Origin: Paenibacillus qinlingensis
GTDB lineage: Bacteria > Bacillota > Bacilli > Paenibacillales > NBRC-103111
Assembly (NCBI RefSeq): GCF_013204845.1
Contig: NZ_JABMKY010000004.1
Span: 124,001-188,000, forward strand
DNA length: 64,000 nt
Direction of reading: 5' to 3'
Below, one piece after another: positions 18,874-26,541 of this stretch (positions are counted from its first letter, which is position 1; the number at the start of each line of letters is the position of its first letter). The notes under the pieces were generated by a model. The model had not been told where the DNA came from, ran no database searches, and saw nothing but the letters and a program-made list of their open reading frames with translations. Position numbers and translations under genes: made by a program.

Positions 18874-18904
18874 GAGCCTGTCTTTCCATAGGTAGGCTCT
18901 TTTT
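18874..18904 (+). terminator. terminator after the leaderless beta-helix gene
   Basis: GAGCC and GGCTC flank a 16-base loop and are followed by five T residues. It separates the GNAT/beta-helix unit from the next operon. Confidence 0.7.
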
Positions 18905-18965
18905 GTGTCATATTTATGTTACGTATAGACGAAAATGTTGTAATTAATGTCATATTAACTAACAT

Positions 18966-18979
18966 TGTAAGCGATTCCA
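18966..18979 (+). promoter_or_regulatory. candidate cre (CcpA) site
   Basis: TGTAAGCGATTCCA matches the cre consensus except for one C at a W position. It lies just upstream of the strong promoter at 18993, consistent with carbon-catabolite control of the whole carbohydrate locus. Confidence 0.5.
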
Positions 18980-18992
18980 AATTAAAAAGTTG

Positions 18993-19022
18993 TTGACAAC
19001 ACATATGTTAGCTCCTTATAAT
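18993..19022 (+). promoter_or_regulatory. strong sigma-A promoter of the carbohydrate operon
   Basis: Perfect TTGACA (18993-18998) and perfect TATAAT (19017-19022) are separated by 18 bases. The leader of about 90 bases carries two copies of a GAAAYAAACCA motif (19037 and 19089). The promoter lies inside the longest open frame of the 19116 gene, which rules out the upstream starts. Confidence 0.8.
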
Positions 19023-19115
19023 AAAAAAAAACATCAGAAACAAACCACAATCAATAAAAATAGTTGTTGTGGTGTACTTTACAAATTAGAAATAAACCAG
19101 AAAAGAGGTAGGGTT

Positions 19116-20141
19116 ATGAAAGCAGTAAAGGGCATCAATGGGTCAGCACAAGTGTTGGAGCTTCCGAACCCGGAAATGATTCCTCAATTTGTCAAAGTGA
19201 AAACGGAATATTCAGTCGTTAGCGTAGGCACCGAGCTGATGATGATAACCAATAATGGGGATGCCAATTTAGGTTATAGTGCTAGTGGCATTGTTATGGA
19301 GATAGGGGAAGGTGTTACACACGTCATCCCTGGACAACGAGTGGCTTGTTATGGGGTACCTGCCCATAGGGAACTCCTGCTTGTTCCCAAGCATTTGGTT
19401 GTACCCGTGCCAGAGGCTGTGACTCAGGAGGAAGCGGCATTTGTTGGCATTGGTGCGATTGCGATTCATGCCTTGCGTCAAGCCAAACTAAGCTTCGGGG
19501 AAACGATTATCGTCGCGGGGCTTGGCATACTTGGGCAAGTCATTGCCCGTATTGCGCATGCAGCGTCTTATAAAGTCATTGGTTTAGAGTTAATGGAGGA
19601 ACGCTGCCAAACGCTTGAGGCTATTGGCGCAATTGCATGCCGCACTAAGGATGAGCTTCAGAAGGCTGTGGAATCTGATCCAGGATGTAAAGGTGCAGAT
19701 GCGGTCATGCTTTGTGCGAGCAACCGGAAGTTTAGTATGATAGATGATGCAATTGGTTGGCTGCGCGACCGCGGTCGCGTTGTGATCGTCGGGGATACTG
19801 GAACGGAATTTGATCGGGATCTGCTTTTCATGAAAGAAGCGAGTGTTCATATTTCACGTGCGGGTGGTCCTGGTCGCTATGAAGAAACCTATGAGCAGCA
19901 AGGGGTCGATTACCCAATAGGCTATGTTCGTTGGACGGAAGGCAGGAATATGGGGGAGTTTTTACGTTTGATCGCACAGAAAAAGATTGATATTCAATCG
20001 CTGATTACCAATGAGTGCGCACTCGAAGAGTTACCCGCCATGTATCAAAACTGCTTTGAAAAGCCGCAGAAATCGATGGGTATTGTCGTGCGCTATGAAC
20101 AACCCAATCCCGCCGGAGTAGCAGATTCCTTTAACAATTAA
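19116..20141 (+). CDS. MDR-superfamily alcohol/sugar dehydrogenase-like protein lacking the usual zinc ligands
   Basis: The start at 19116 has GAGGTAGGG just upstream and gives 341 aa; a longer frame to 18990 contains the promoter. The fold is medium-chain dehydrogenase: a GroES-like domain, then a Rossmann domain with VAGLGILGQVIARIA. Where zinc enzymes have Cys in CGTDL and His in GHE, this protein has VSVGTELM and LGYSASG, so both catalytic zinc ligands are absent. The sequence most resembles the MDR half of two-domain MDR/Gfo-Idh proteins in polysaccharide gene clusters. It leads the sugar importer operon, 18 bases before the permease. A sugar oxidoreductase role is likely; a classic zinc alcohol dehydrogenase mechanism is not. 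Confidence 0.8.
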   Translation: MKAVKGINGSAQVLELPNPEMIPQFVKVKTEYSVVSVGTELMMITNNGDANLGYSASGIVMEIGEGVTHVIPGQRVACYGVPAHRELLLVPKHLVVPVPEAVTQEEAAFVGIGAIAIHALRQAKLSFGETIIVAGLGILGQVIARIAHAASYKVIGLELMEERCQTLEAIGAIACRTKDELQKAVESDPGCKGADAVMLCASNRKFSMIDDAIGWLRDRGRVVIVGDTGTEFDRDLLFMKEASVHISRAGGPGRYEETYEQQGVDYPIGYVRWTEGRNMGEFLRLIAQKKIDIQSLITNECALEELPAMYQNCFEKPQKSMGIVVRYEQPNPAGVADSFNN

Positions 20142-20159
20142 TAAAGGAGGTGATGGGGT

Positions 20160-21119
20160 ATGCGAGCAAGTGTGAAGTCGATTTCTGGTGAACCCGTAGG
20201 AAGAAGACGAATGACCACGCATATTTGGAAAACCTTTCTCCGATATAAGTGGTTGTACTTACTTATGGTTCCGGGGATTGCGTATTACATTATTTATCAC
20301 TATGTACCGATGTTCGGACTCGTAATCGCGTTTAAGAAGTATAACCTCATGAAGGGGTTATGGGGCAGTGAATGGGTTGGCTTCGATAATTTTCGGACCA
20401 TTTTCGCTTCGCCGGAGTTTCCTAGTCTAGTCCGAAATACGCTTCTGATCAGTGTGTATCGTATTTTGTTTAACATGCTTCCGGACGTCATGTTGGCACT
20501 TATTTTAAATGAAATTCGTGCTCCTTGGTTTAAAAGAATTGTACAAACGATCACCTATGGGCCTCATTTTTTATCATGGATAATTGTGTACGGTCTTGTG
20601 TTTTCATTCTTTGCGCCTGGTGCGGGGCTAGTTACGACGTTCTTTCGAGATATGGGTTGGGGAGAACTTGATGTGTTGACCAACTCAGACTATTTCCGTT
20701 CGTTATTAGTTACGTCAGATATTTGGAAGAGCACTGGTTTCGGAGCCATCATCTATTTGGCAGCACTGGCCTCGATCAACCATGAATTATATGAAGCAGC
20801 CGTAGTTGATGGCGCTGGTCGTTGGCGGCAATTGTGGCATATTACACTCCCAGGTATTCGTGAAGTGTTCATACTACTGTTGATCTTGCGAATCGGACAT
20901 ATTATGGATGCTGGTTTCGAACAAGTATACATATTCTTGAACGCACGCGTTTACGATGTGGGAGATATTCTTGACACCTGGATCTTCCGCCGAGGTATTG
21001 AACAAATGGAATTCAGTGTCCCAGCGGCTATGGGCGTATTCAAATCAGTAATCGGTCTAGTGCTCGTTATTGGAGCGAATAAACTGGCCAAAAAAGTCGG
21101 CGGGTCCGGCATCTGGTAA
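20160..21119 (+). CDS. sugar ABC transporter permease, LplB-like
   Basis: This 319-aa inner-membrane subunit of a CUT1-type importer starts after AAGGAGG. It opens with a short cytoplasmic tail and a first helix (WLYLLMVPGIAYYIIYHYVP), followed by the LplB-family FGLVIAFKKYN and GFDNF. The coupling loop that touches the ATPase is YEAAVVDGAGRWRQLWHITLPGI. No ATPase is encoded nearby; such importers in Paenibacillus commonly use a shared MsmX-type ATPase encoded elsewhere. It forms one unit with the permease at 21133 and the lipoprotein at 22214. Confidence 0.93.
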   Translation: MRASVKSISGEPVGRRRMTTHIWKTFLRYKWLYLLMVPGIAYYIIYHYVPMFGLVIAFKKYNLMKGLWGSEWVGFDNFRTIFASPEFPSLVRNTLLISVYRILFNMLPDVMLALILNEIRAPWFKRIVQTITYGPHFLSWIIVYGLVFSFFAPGAGLVTTFFRDMGWGELDVLTNSDYFRSLLVTSDIWKSTGFGAIIYLAALASINHELYEAAVVDGAGRWRQLWHITLPGIREVFILLLILRIGHIMDAGFEQVYIFLNARVYDVGDILDTWIFRRGIEQMEFSVPAAMGVFKSVIGLVLVIGANKLAKKVGGSGIW

Positions 21120-21132
21120 AGGAGGCATCGTC

Positions 21133-22020
21133 ATGCCATTCATACTTAAGAAAACCAAATCAGACCGCATTGTAGATGCCGTTCTTTACACCGTACTCGG
21201 ACTTTTCTGTTTAGCAACGCTGTTTCCCATCTACTTTGTCTTCATTATGTCCATCACACCCTATACGGAAGTGCTCAAGAACGGCGGGTTTGTCATCGTA
21301 CCGCATGCAATCACATTCGAAGCATTCACAACGATTTTTTCAAGCAACACAGTACCCAAAGCTCTGCAAGTATCGATCTTCGTTACGGTCGTTGGAACAG
21401 CGTGTAATCTAGCCATTACGACGATGCTGGCCTATCCGTTATCGAAGAAATTTTTACCGGGGCGCAATATCGTTCTGATGGGCATCGTGTTTACCATGTT
21501 GTTCTCAGGTGGGATCATCCCTATGTACTTGACGGTGAAAGCCACGGGCTTGATGGATTCATTATGGGCACTTATCATTCCAGGTCTGGTATCGTCCTTT
21601 AATATTCTGATCATGAAGACCTTTTTCGAAGGCCTCCCTTATGAAATTGAAGAGGCGGCGAAAGTGGATGGCTGCAGCGATATTGGTACACTTATGCGAA
21701 TTGTGCTGCCGCTCTCGATGCCGATTATGGCAACGCTTGGTTTGTTCTATGGTGTGAATCACTGGAATGCGTACTTCGGCGGGGTCATGTATTTGAATGA
21801 TCGCAGTCTATATCCGATACAGGTTGTGCTGCGGAATATGATTGTGTCACCGGCCATTAGTCAGGAGCTTGCCATTTCTCAATCTTCCTTAAATACCATG
21901 CCGCCGGAAACCATTAAGATGGCAACTGTTGTGGTGGCAATCATACCCGTTCTTATCGTGTATCCGTTTCTACAAAAATATTTCGTCAAAGGCATGCTGT
22001 TAGGCGCTGTCAAAGGATAA
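21133..22020 (+). CDS. sugar ABC transporter permease, YtcP/LplC-like
   Basis: This 295-aa protein starts at 21133 directly after AAAGGAGG, which overlaps the end of the upstream permease; earlier in-frame starts have no ribosome site. Family marks are PIYFVFIMSITPYTEV near residue 25, SKKFLPGRN, and the EAA loop YEIEEAAKVDGCSDIGTLMRIVLP. The C-terminus (FLQKYFVKGMLLGAVKG) is the family ending. It pairs with the LplB-like permease to form the channel for an oligosaccharide, probably a breakdown product of the beta-helix enzymes. Confidence 0.94.
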   Translation: MPFILKKTKSDRIVDAVLYTVLGLFCLATLFPIYFVFIMSITPYTEVLKNGGFVIVPHAITFEAFTTIFSSNTVPKALQVSIFVTVVGTACNLAITTMLAYPLSKKFLPGRNIVLMGIVFTMLFSGGIIPMYLTVKATGLMDSLWALIIPGLVSSFNILIMKTFFEGLPYEIEEAAKVDGCSDIGTLMRIVLPLSMPIMATLGLFYGVNHWNAYFGGVMYLNDRSLYPIQVVLRNMIVSPAISQELAISQSSLNTMPPETIKMATVVVAIIPVLIVYPFLQKYFVKGMLLGAVKG

Positions 22021-22213
22021 GTCTAACAGCAGCTTTACTGCAATTGGCTGTAAGCCAGTTACGTATTAAGTACGAGGAGGTGGCAACGCGGAGTAGATCT
22101 GCAGTGGTTATTTCGCAAACGATTCGTATCCATGGATTTGACGGAAGTAAATGGCTTGAAAGTAGTTTCATACGCGTTCTTATTCTTCTAAAACGAACAG
22201 GGGGGTCTTTCAT

Positions 22214-23818
22214 TTGAAAACGTTATCAAAAGTAACTACTGTATTGTTAGCATCTTCGCTCGTCCTTGCCGCATGCTCGAGTTCGAAAGAGGAGGCTTCT
22301 AGTTCCCCAGCCAACACGGCGACGACAACGTCGTCGAGCTCAGATGCCAAGAAGGAAAAACTAGACCTGAGTTGGATGGTTATTGCAGATGCAAGCGCCC
22401 AACTTCCTTCGGCCGATAAAGACTTCGTGAAGAAAGCGATTGAAGAGAAATTCAATGTCTCACTGAAAATGACCTACTTGCCATTTGGCCAGGACTATAC
22501 CAATAAATTGAATACGATGATCGCTTCTGGTGACATTCCCGATGTTTTCTACGCGGACGGCGTACCTTCCAATAACTACATCCGAGATGGTGTTGCAAGA
22601 GATTTGACAGGGATTGTTACACCGGCTAAAATGCCAAACTACTTCAAAAATTGGGTGTCGGAAGCAACTTTGAAGTCGTATCAGGTACAAGGTGCGTTCA
22701 AGCGTGCACCCGTGCCATATGAAACAAGTTACTACCGTACCTTCTATATTCGGAAAGATTGGCTCGACAAGCTTAACTTGAAAATGCCGACGAACTACGA
22801 TGAGCTTGTCAGTGTCATGAAAGCTTTTACCTTCAATGATCCAGACGGTAATGGCAAGAACGATACGTATGGTTTTACAGCGGCAGGCGGCGGTGCAAGC
22901 ATATCGATGGACTTCCCAGAATTCCTGAAAAACGGCTTTGCGGGTGACACATATGTAGAAAATGATCAGTTCATTGACGTTCGTACCGATATCCGCATGC
23001 AAAATGTGCTTACTGACATCAAAGCACTACTGGACATGAAAGTTGTCGATCCGGACTGGTTTCTGAATAAATACGGTCAGCATTTTGATAAAGCTGCACA
23101 AGGTAAAGCAGGTATCGTGATCGGTCAAGGCAGAGACCTTGCCTTCGATAACAATCCGGCTGGATTGCAAATGAAAGCGAAGGCAGCAGGTCAAACAACA
23201 GCAGATTGGGAGCCGTTCCATCCGTGGGAAAAAACCGGTACTTGGGTTGAAACGATTCCACAAAATCCGTTCTTGCTCAGCTCCAAAAGCTCAGATGCCA
23301 AAGTACAGCGCTCCATTGAAATTCTGGATTGGCTGGCTGGAGAAGAAGGCTTCTTGCTGACACGTTACGGGAAAGAAAACGTGGATTACAAACGCAATGG
23401 GAAAGACATTGAAGTCAATCAAGACGCCTATAAAAAAGATGTTATCGACAATAACAACTTTATTGAAGTGTATGGTTGGTTTACACCACGTAAACCGGAA
23501 GTGTTCGGATTGAATATCATTGATCCTAAAGTAACCGAGCGAGATAAGAAAATCGTTGAAAAAATCAACTCTTACAAGATTCTTCCGTCGGTGGGTACGG
23601 CTCTTACTGTCAAAGAAGGCATGGATATCGGAGCTATGCGCAAACGTATGAATGAACTGCATGTTCAAATCTTGTATAAAGAGAAGGATGCTGCTAACTG
23701 GCCGCAATATCGCCAAGAAGTGATGACGAAATTCGGTGGCAAAGCGATCTTTGATAACTATGCTGAGCTTACTTCCACAGCGAAAGGCAAGACAATCAAG
23801 TTCAAATCGGATAACTAA
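22214..23818 (+). CDS. extracellular solute-binding lipoprotein of the sugar importer
   Basis: This 534-aa lipoprotein starts with TTG at 22214, the only start that fits AGGGGGG about ten bases upstream and gives a complete signal (MKTLSKVTTVLLASS) with lipobox LAAC. The body is a large LplA/family-1 binding protein: SADKDFVKKAIEEKFNV, then MIASGDIPDVFYADG and DPDGNGKNDTYGFTAAGG. It captures the oligosaccharide for the two permeases upstream. The 193-base gap before it and the large hairpin after it (23843-23892) would allow it to be made at a different level from the permeases, as is common for binding proteins. Confidence 0.92.
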   Translation: MKTLSKVTTVLLASSLVLAACSSSKEEASSSPANTATTTSSSSDAKKEKLDLSWMVIADASAQLPSADKDFVKKAIEEKFNVSLKMTYLPFGQDYTNKLNTMIASGDIPDVFYADGVPSNNYIRDGVARDLTGIVTPAKMPNYFKNWVSEATLKSYQVQGAFKRAPVPYETSYYRTFYIRKDWLDKLNLKMPTNYDELVSVMKAFTFNDPDGNGKNDTYGFTAAGGGASISMDFPEFLKNGFAGDTYVENDQFIDVRTDIRMQNVLTDIKALLDMKVVDPDWFLNKYGQHFDKAAQGKAGIVIGQGRDLAFDNNPAGLQMKAKAAGQTTADWEPFHPWEKTGTWVETIPQNPFLLSSKSSDAKVQRSIEILDWLAGEEGFLLTRYGKENVDYKRNGKDIEVNQDAYKKDVIDNNNFIEVYGWFTPRKPEVFGLNIIDPKVTERDKKIVEKINSYKILPSVGTALTVKEGMDIGAMRKRMNELHVQILYKEKDAANWPQYRQEVMTKFGGKAIFDNYAELTSTAKGKTIKFKSDN

Positions 23819-23842
23819 ATAGCAATTTGTATGAGGCTGATA

Positions 23843-23892
23843 CCACTCAGACTGGCGGATGCACCTCCGTTTCGTCAGTCTGACTCAAGTGG
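23843..23892 (+). repeat. large intergenic hairpin after the binding-protein gene
   Basis: CCACT and CAGACTG pair with CAGTCTG and AGTGG around a 21-base loop that has its own short GC pairing. No T run follows, so it is more likely an mRNA-stabilising or partial attenuator structure than a terminator. Confidence 0.6.
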
Positions 23893-23926
23893 TGTTCCTG
23901 CGATCTATAGAATGGAGGTTTTCCAC

Positions 23927-24709
23927 GTGCGCTTGCAAGGGAAACGGGCATTGATTACAGGTAGTGCCAGAGGCATCGGTCAAGGCATTGCAGATAAATT
24001 CGTGCAAGAAGGAGCACATGTCGTATTGCTTGATTACAGGGCGGATCAGCTTGAAGCATCTGCTGACATAATTCGGAAGCAAGCGATAGAGAGGGGACAA
24101 ACGGCTCATGTTGTAACCGTCGTCTGCGACTTGAGTGTGCCAGAGCAAGTGGACAAGGCTGCTGAACAAGCGTGGGCTTACTGGGATGGCATCGACATTT
24201 TGGTCAATAACGCTGGTATTGCAACACGCGAGTCTTTCATCGACATTCCTCTTTCTCGTTGGCAGCAGGTGATCAACATTAATTTGAATGCTGTGTTCCA
24301 ATTGAGTCAATGGGTGGCGAAGGGGATGATCGCGAGTGGGATTCACGGTTCGATCGTCAACATGGCCTCGAAGAATGGCTTAGCTGGGAGTGCAGTTTTG
24401 GCTCATTACAATGCATCCAAAGGTGGGATTGTCTTGCTAACCCAGTCCATGGCTGTTGATTTGGCCAAGAATAACATTCGTGTCAATAGCGTTGCACCTG
24501 GCTTCATCGATACTCCGCTTGATCGCGAACTGAAAGAGAAGTCCGAAGTAACACTGACATTGACGGAACGAACCCCGATGCGCAGGCTCGGTACCATTGA
24601 GGAAGTGGCGAATGCATTTCTATTCTTGGCATCAGACGAAGCGTCCTATATAACGGGCACGACACTGGTTGTGGACGGAGGTCATCTCGCCAATGCTTGT
24701 GATTTGTAA
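23927..24709 (+). CDS. short-chain dehydrogenase/reductase (SDR)
   Basis: This 260-aa protein starts at GTG 23927, eight bases after GGAGG; a longer frame to 23831 runs through the intergenic hairpin and is unlikely. The classical SDR marks are all present: cofactor loop TGSARGIGQG, NNAG, and the catalytic Ser with YNASK. The C-terminal LASDEASYITGTTLVVDGG is the usual SDR ending. In context (dehydratase next, FAH hydrolase later) the most likely job is NAD-dependent oxidation of a 2-keto-3-deoxy sugar acid to a 2,4-diketo acid. That substrate is inferred from the locus, not visible in the protein. Confidence 0.92.
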   Translation: MRLQGKRALITGSARGIGQGIADKFVQEGAHVVLLDYRADQLEASADIIRKQAIERGQTAHVVTVVCDLSVPEQVDKAAEQAWAYWDGIDILVNNAGIATRESFIDIPLSRWQQVININLNAVFQLSQWVAKGMIASGIHGSIVNMASKNGLAGSAVLAHYNASKGGIVLLTQSMAVDLAKNNIRVNSVAPGFIDTPLDRELKEKSEVTLTLTERTPMRRLGTIEEVANAFLFLASDEASYITGTTLVVDGGHLANACDL

Positions 24710-24757
24710 ACTTTTGTAACCATACATCAGGATTGCGTGCAAGGAGGACAGACTAAC

Positions 24758-26485
24758 ATGGCAGATGAGGACAACAAGCATGGGGTAATTGAGGAAGATA
24801 AACGTCGTGGTGAAAAATATTTTAACGACACGGGGCTTTGGGGGTTTATCCATCGTTCATTTACAAAATCCATGGGCTACACGGATGACGATTTGAAAAA
24901 GCCGGTCATCGGTATTTGCAACACATTCAGCGAGTTGAATAAATGCCACTCTCACTTTAGAGAATTGACGGACTATGTGAAGCGTGGTGTATGGCAAGCT
25001 GGTGGTCTGCCGATGGAATTTCCGACTATTTCTATAGGTGAACCATATGTTAAACCGACAACGATGCTGCTTCGGAATCTCATGGCGATGGACACGGAAG
25101 AAATGGTCAAAGCGCACCCGATTGACGGTGTCGTGCTCCTTGGCGGCTGTGATAAGACAGTGCCTGCGCAGCTGATGGCAGCTGTGAGTGCGAATATTCC
25201 AGCGATTGTCCTAACCGGCGGACCGATGCTGAACGGTAAATTAAACGGCCAGACGCTTGGCGCCTGCACCGATTGTTATCAGTTTACGCTTGAGCACAAA
25301 GCGGGCAACATCTCTGACGAGCAGCTCACCATCGCCGAGAATGCCATTTGCCGCAGCGATGGTCACTGCATGGTGATGGGGACGGCCAGTACAATGGCGG
25401 CAATCGCTGAGGGGCTAGGAATGGCACTTCCTGGTTGTGCAGCAATTCCTGCTCCAGACTCTAGGCGTCGGCACATGTCGGAGCAGACCGGGAAGCAAAT
25501 CGTGGAACTCGTTCATCGAAACATCCGACCACGTGACATTATTACCCCAGAGTCACTGGACAATGCGATTCGAGTTACAATGGCATGCGCAGGATCAACC
25601 AACGCAATTATCCATTTGGTAGCGATTGCTGGACGACTTGGCTACCGGTTACCGCTTGAAAGGTTCGACGAAATTAGCGCGACGACGCCATTTATCTTGA
25701 ACGTTCGCCCATCTGGCAAATATCAGATGGAAGAATTCTTTGAAGCAGGCGGCGTACCTGCACTGATGAAGGAAATTGAACCGCTGCTGAATGGCCATTG
25801 TTTGACCGTTACGGGTCAAACTGTTAGCGAGAACCTGCGAGGCGTGAAGGTAACTGACCGCGAGTTGATCTATCCGCTTGAACAGCCAATTGCTCCGCAA
25901 GGCGGTATTGCGGTGCTGCGCGGAAATCTCTCTCCGAACGGGGCGCTGATCAAGCAAACGGCGGTTTCAGCACATCTCAAAAAGCACCGTGGACGCGCTG
26001 TCGTCTTCGAATCGCCGGACGATCTGAATGCACGGATTGATGATCCAGATTTGGATGTCGATGAGAACAGTGTTCTCGTGTTGAAGAATGCTGGACCGAA
26101 AGGCGCACCAGCGATGCCGGAAATCGGGCAAATTCCGATTCCGAAGAAGCTGCTGCTGCAAGGCGTACGGGATATGGTACGAATTTCGGATGCTCGGATC
26201 AGCGGTACTTCATACGGTACGTTGATTGTGCACGTTGCTCCTGAAGCGGCCATTGGCGGACCTCTGGGTCTGGTGCAGGACGGCGATGAGATCGAGCTCG
26301 ACATCGACATGCGCAAGCTGGAGTTGCATGTAGATGAAGAAACACTTCGTGAGCGTAAAGCGAAGTGGCAGGCACCTCCCCCAGCCTATGATCGCGGGTA
26401 TGGCCTTCTGTTCCTAGAACGAGTACTGCAAGCGGATGAAGGCTGTGATTTCGACTTCCTACTGCCGCCAGAGCTTCGCAAGTAG
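24758..26485 (+). CDS. IlvD/Edd family dehydratase, sugar-acid dehydratase type
   Basis: This 575-aa iron-sulfur enzyme starts at 24758 after AAGGAGG. The family removes water from 2,3-dihydroxy acids; members act on dihydroxy-acids (IlvD), 6-phosphogluconate (Edd) or aldonates such as arabinonate and xylonate. Cluster and catalytic marks are FSELNKCHSHF, GGCDKTVPAQ and GACTDCYQ, then the C-terminal ISDARISGTSYGT. The surroundings contain sugar import and oxidation rather than branched-chain amino acid genes, which favours an aldonate substrate, giving a 2-keto-3-deoxy acid. It is 48 bases after the SDR gene. Confidence 0.9.
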   Translation: MADEDNKHGVIEEDKRRGEKYFNDTGLWGFIHRSFTKSMGYTDDDLKKPVIGICNTFSELNKCHSHFRELTDYVKRGVWQAGGLPMEFPTISIGEPYVKPTTMLLRNLMAMDTEEMVKAHPIDGVVLLGGCDKTVPAQLMAAVSANIPAIVLTGGPMLNGKLNGQTLGACTDCYQFTLEHKAGNISDEQLTIAENAICRSDGHCMVMGTASTMAAIAEGLGMALPGCAAIPAPDSRRRHMSEQTGKQIVELVHRNIRPRDIITPESLDNAIRVTMACAGSTNAIIHLVAIAGRLGYRLPLERFDEISATTPFILNVRPSGKYQMEEFFEAGGVPALMKEIEPLLNGHCLTVTGQTVSENLRGVKVTDRELIYPLEQPIAPQGGIAVLRGNLSPNGALIKQTAVSAHLKKHRGRAVVFESPDDLNARIDDPDLDVDENSVLVLKNAGPKGAPAMPEIGQIPIPKKLLLQGVRDMVRISDARISGTSYGTLIVHVAPEAAIGGPLGLVQDGDEIELDIDMRKLELHVDEETLRERKAKWQAPPPAYDRGYGLLFLERVLQADEGCDFDFLLPPELRK

Positions 26486-26541
26486 CGAGTACAAGTACGT
26501 GTTTGTCTTACTATCCCCTTATGAAGAGGAGTTGTTCAACG

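Noticed and set aside
18990..19115. Extended N-terminus for the MDR gene starting at 18990
   Set aside because: A perfect TTGACA/TATAAT promoter lies inside it and a good ribosome site precedes 19116.
22060..22105. T-box-like string GAGGTGGCAACGCGG between the permease and the binding-protein gene
   Set aside because: It resembles the T-box core, but there is no recognisable stem I, specifier loop or competing terminator in the 193-base gap, and a T-box in a sugar operon would be odd. Covariance-model search would settle it.
23831..23926. Extended N-terminus for the SDR starting at 23831
   Set aside because: It covers a large hairpin and lacks a ribosome site; GTG at 23927 gives the normal SDR start and length.
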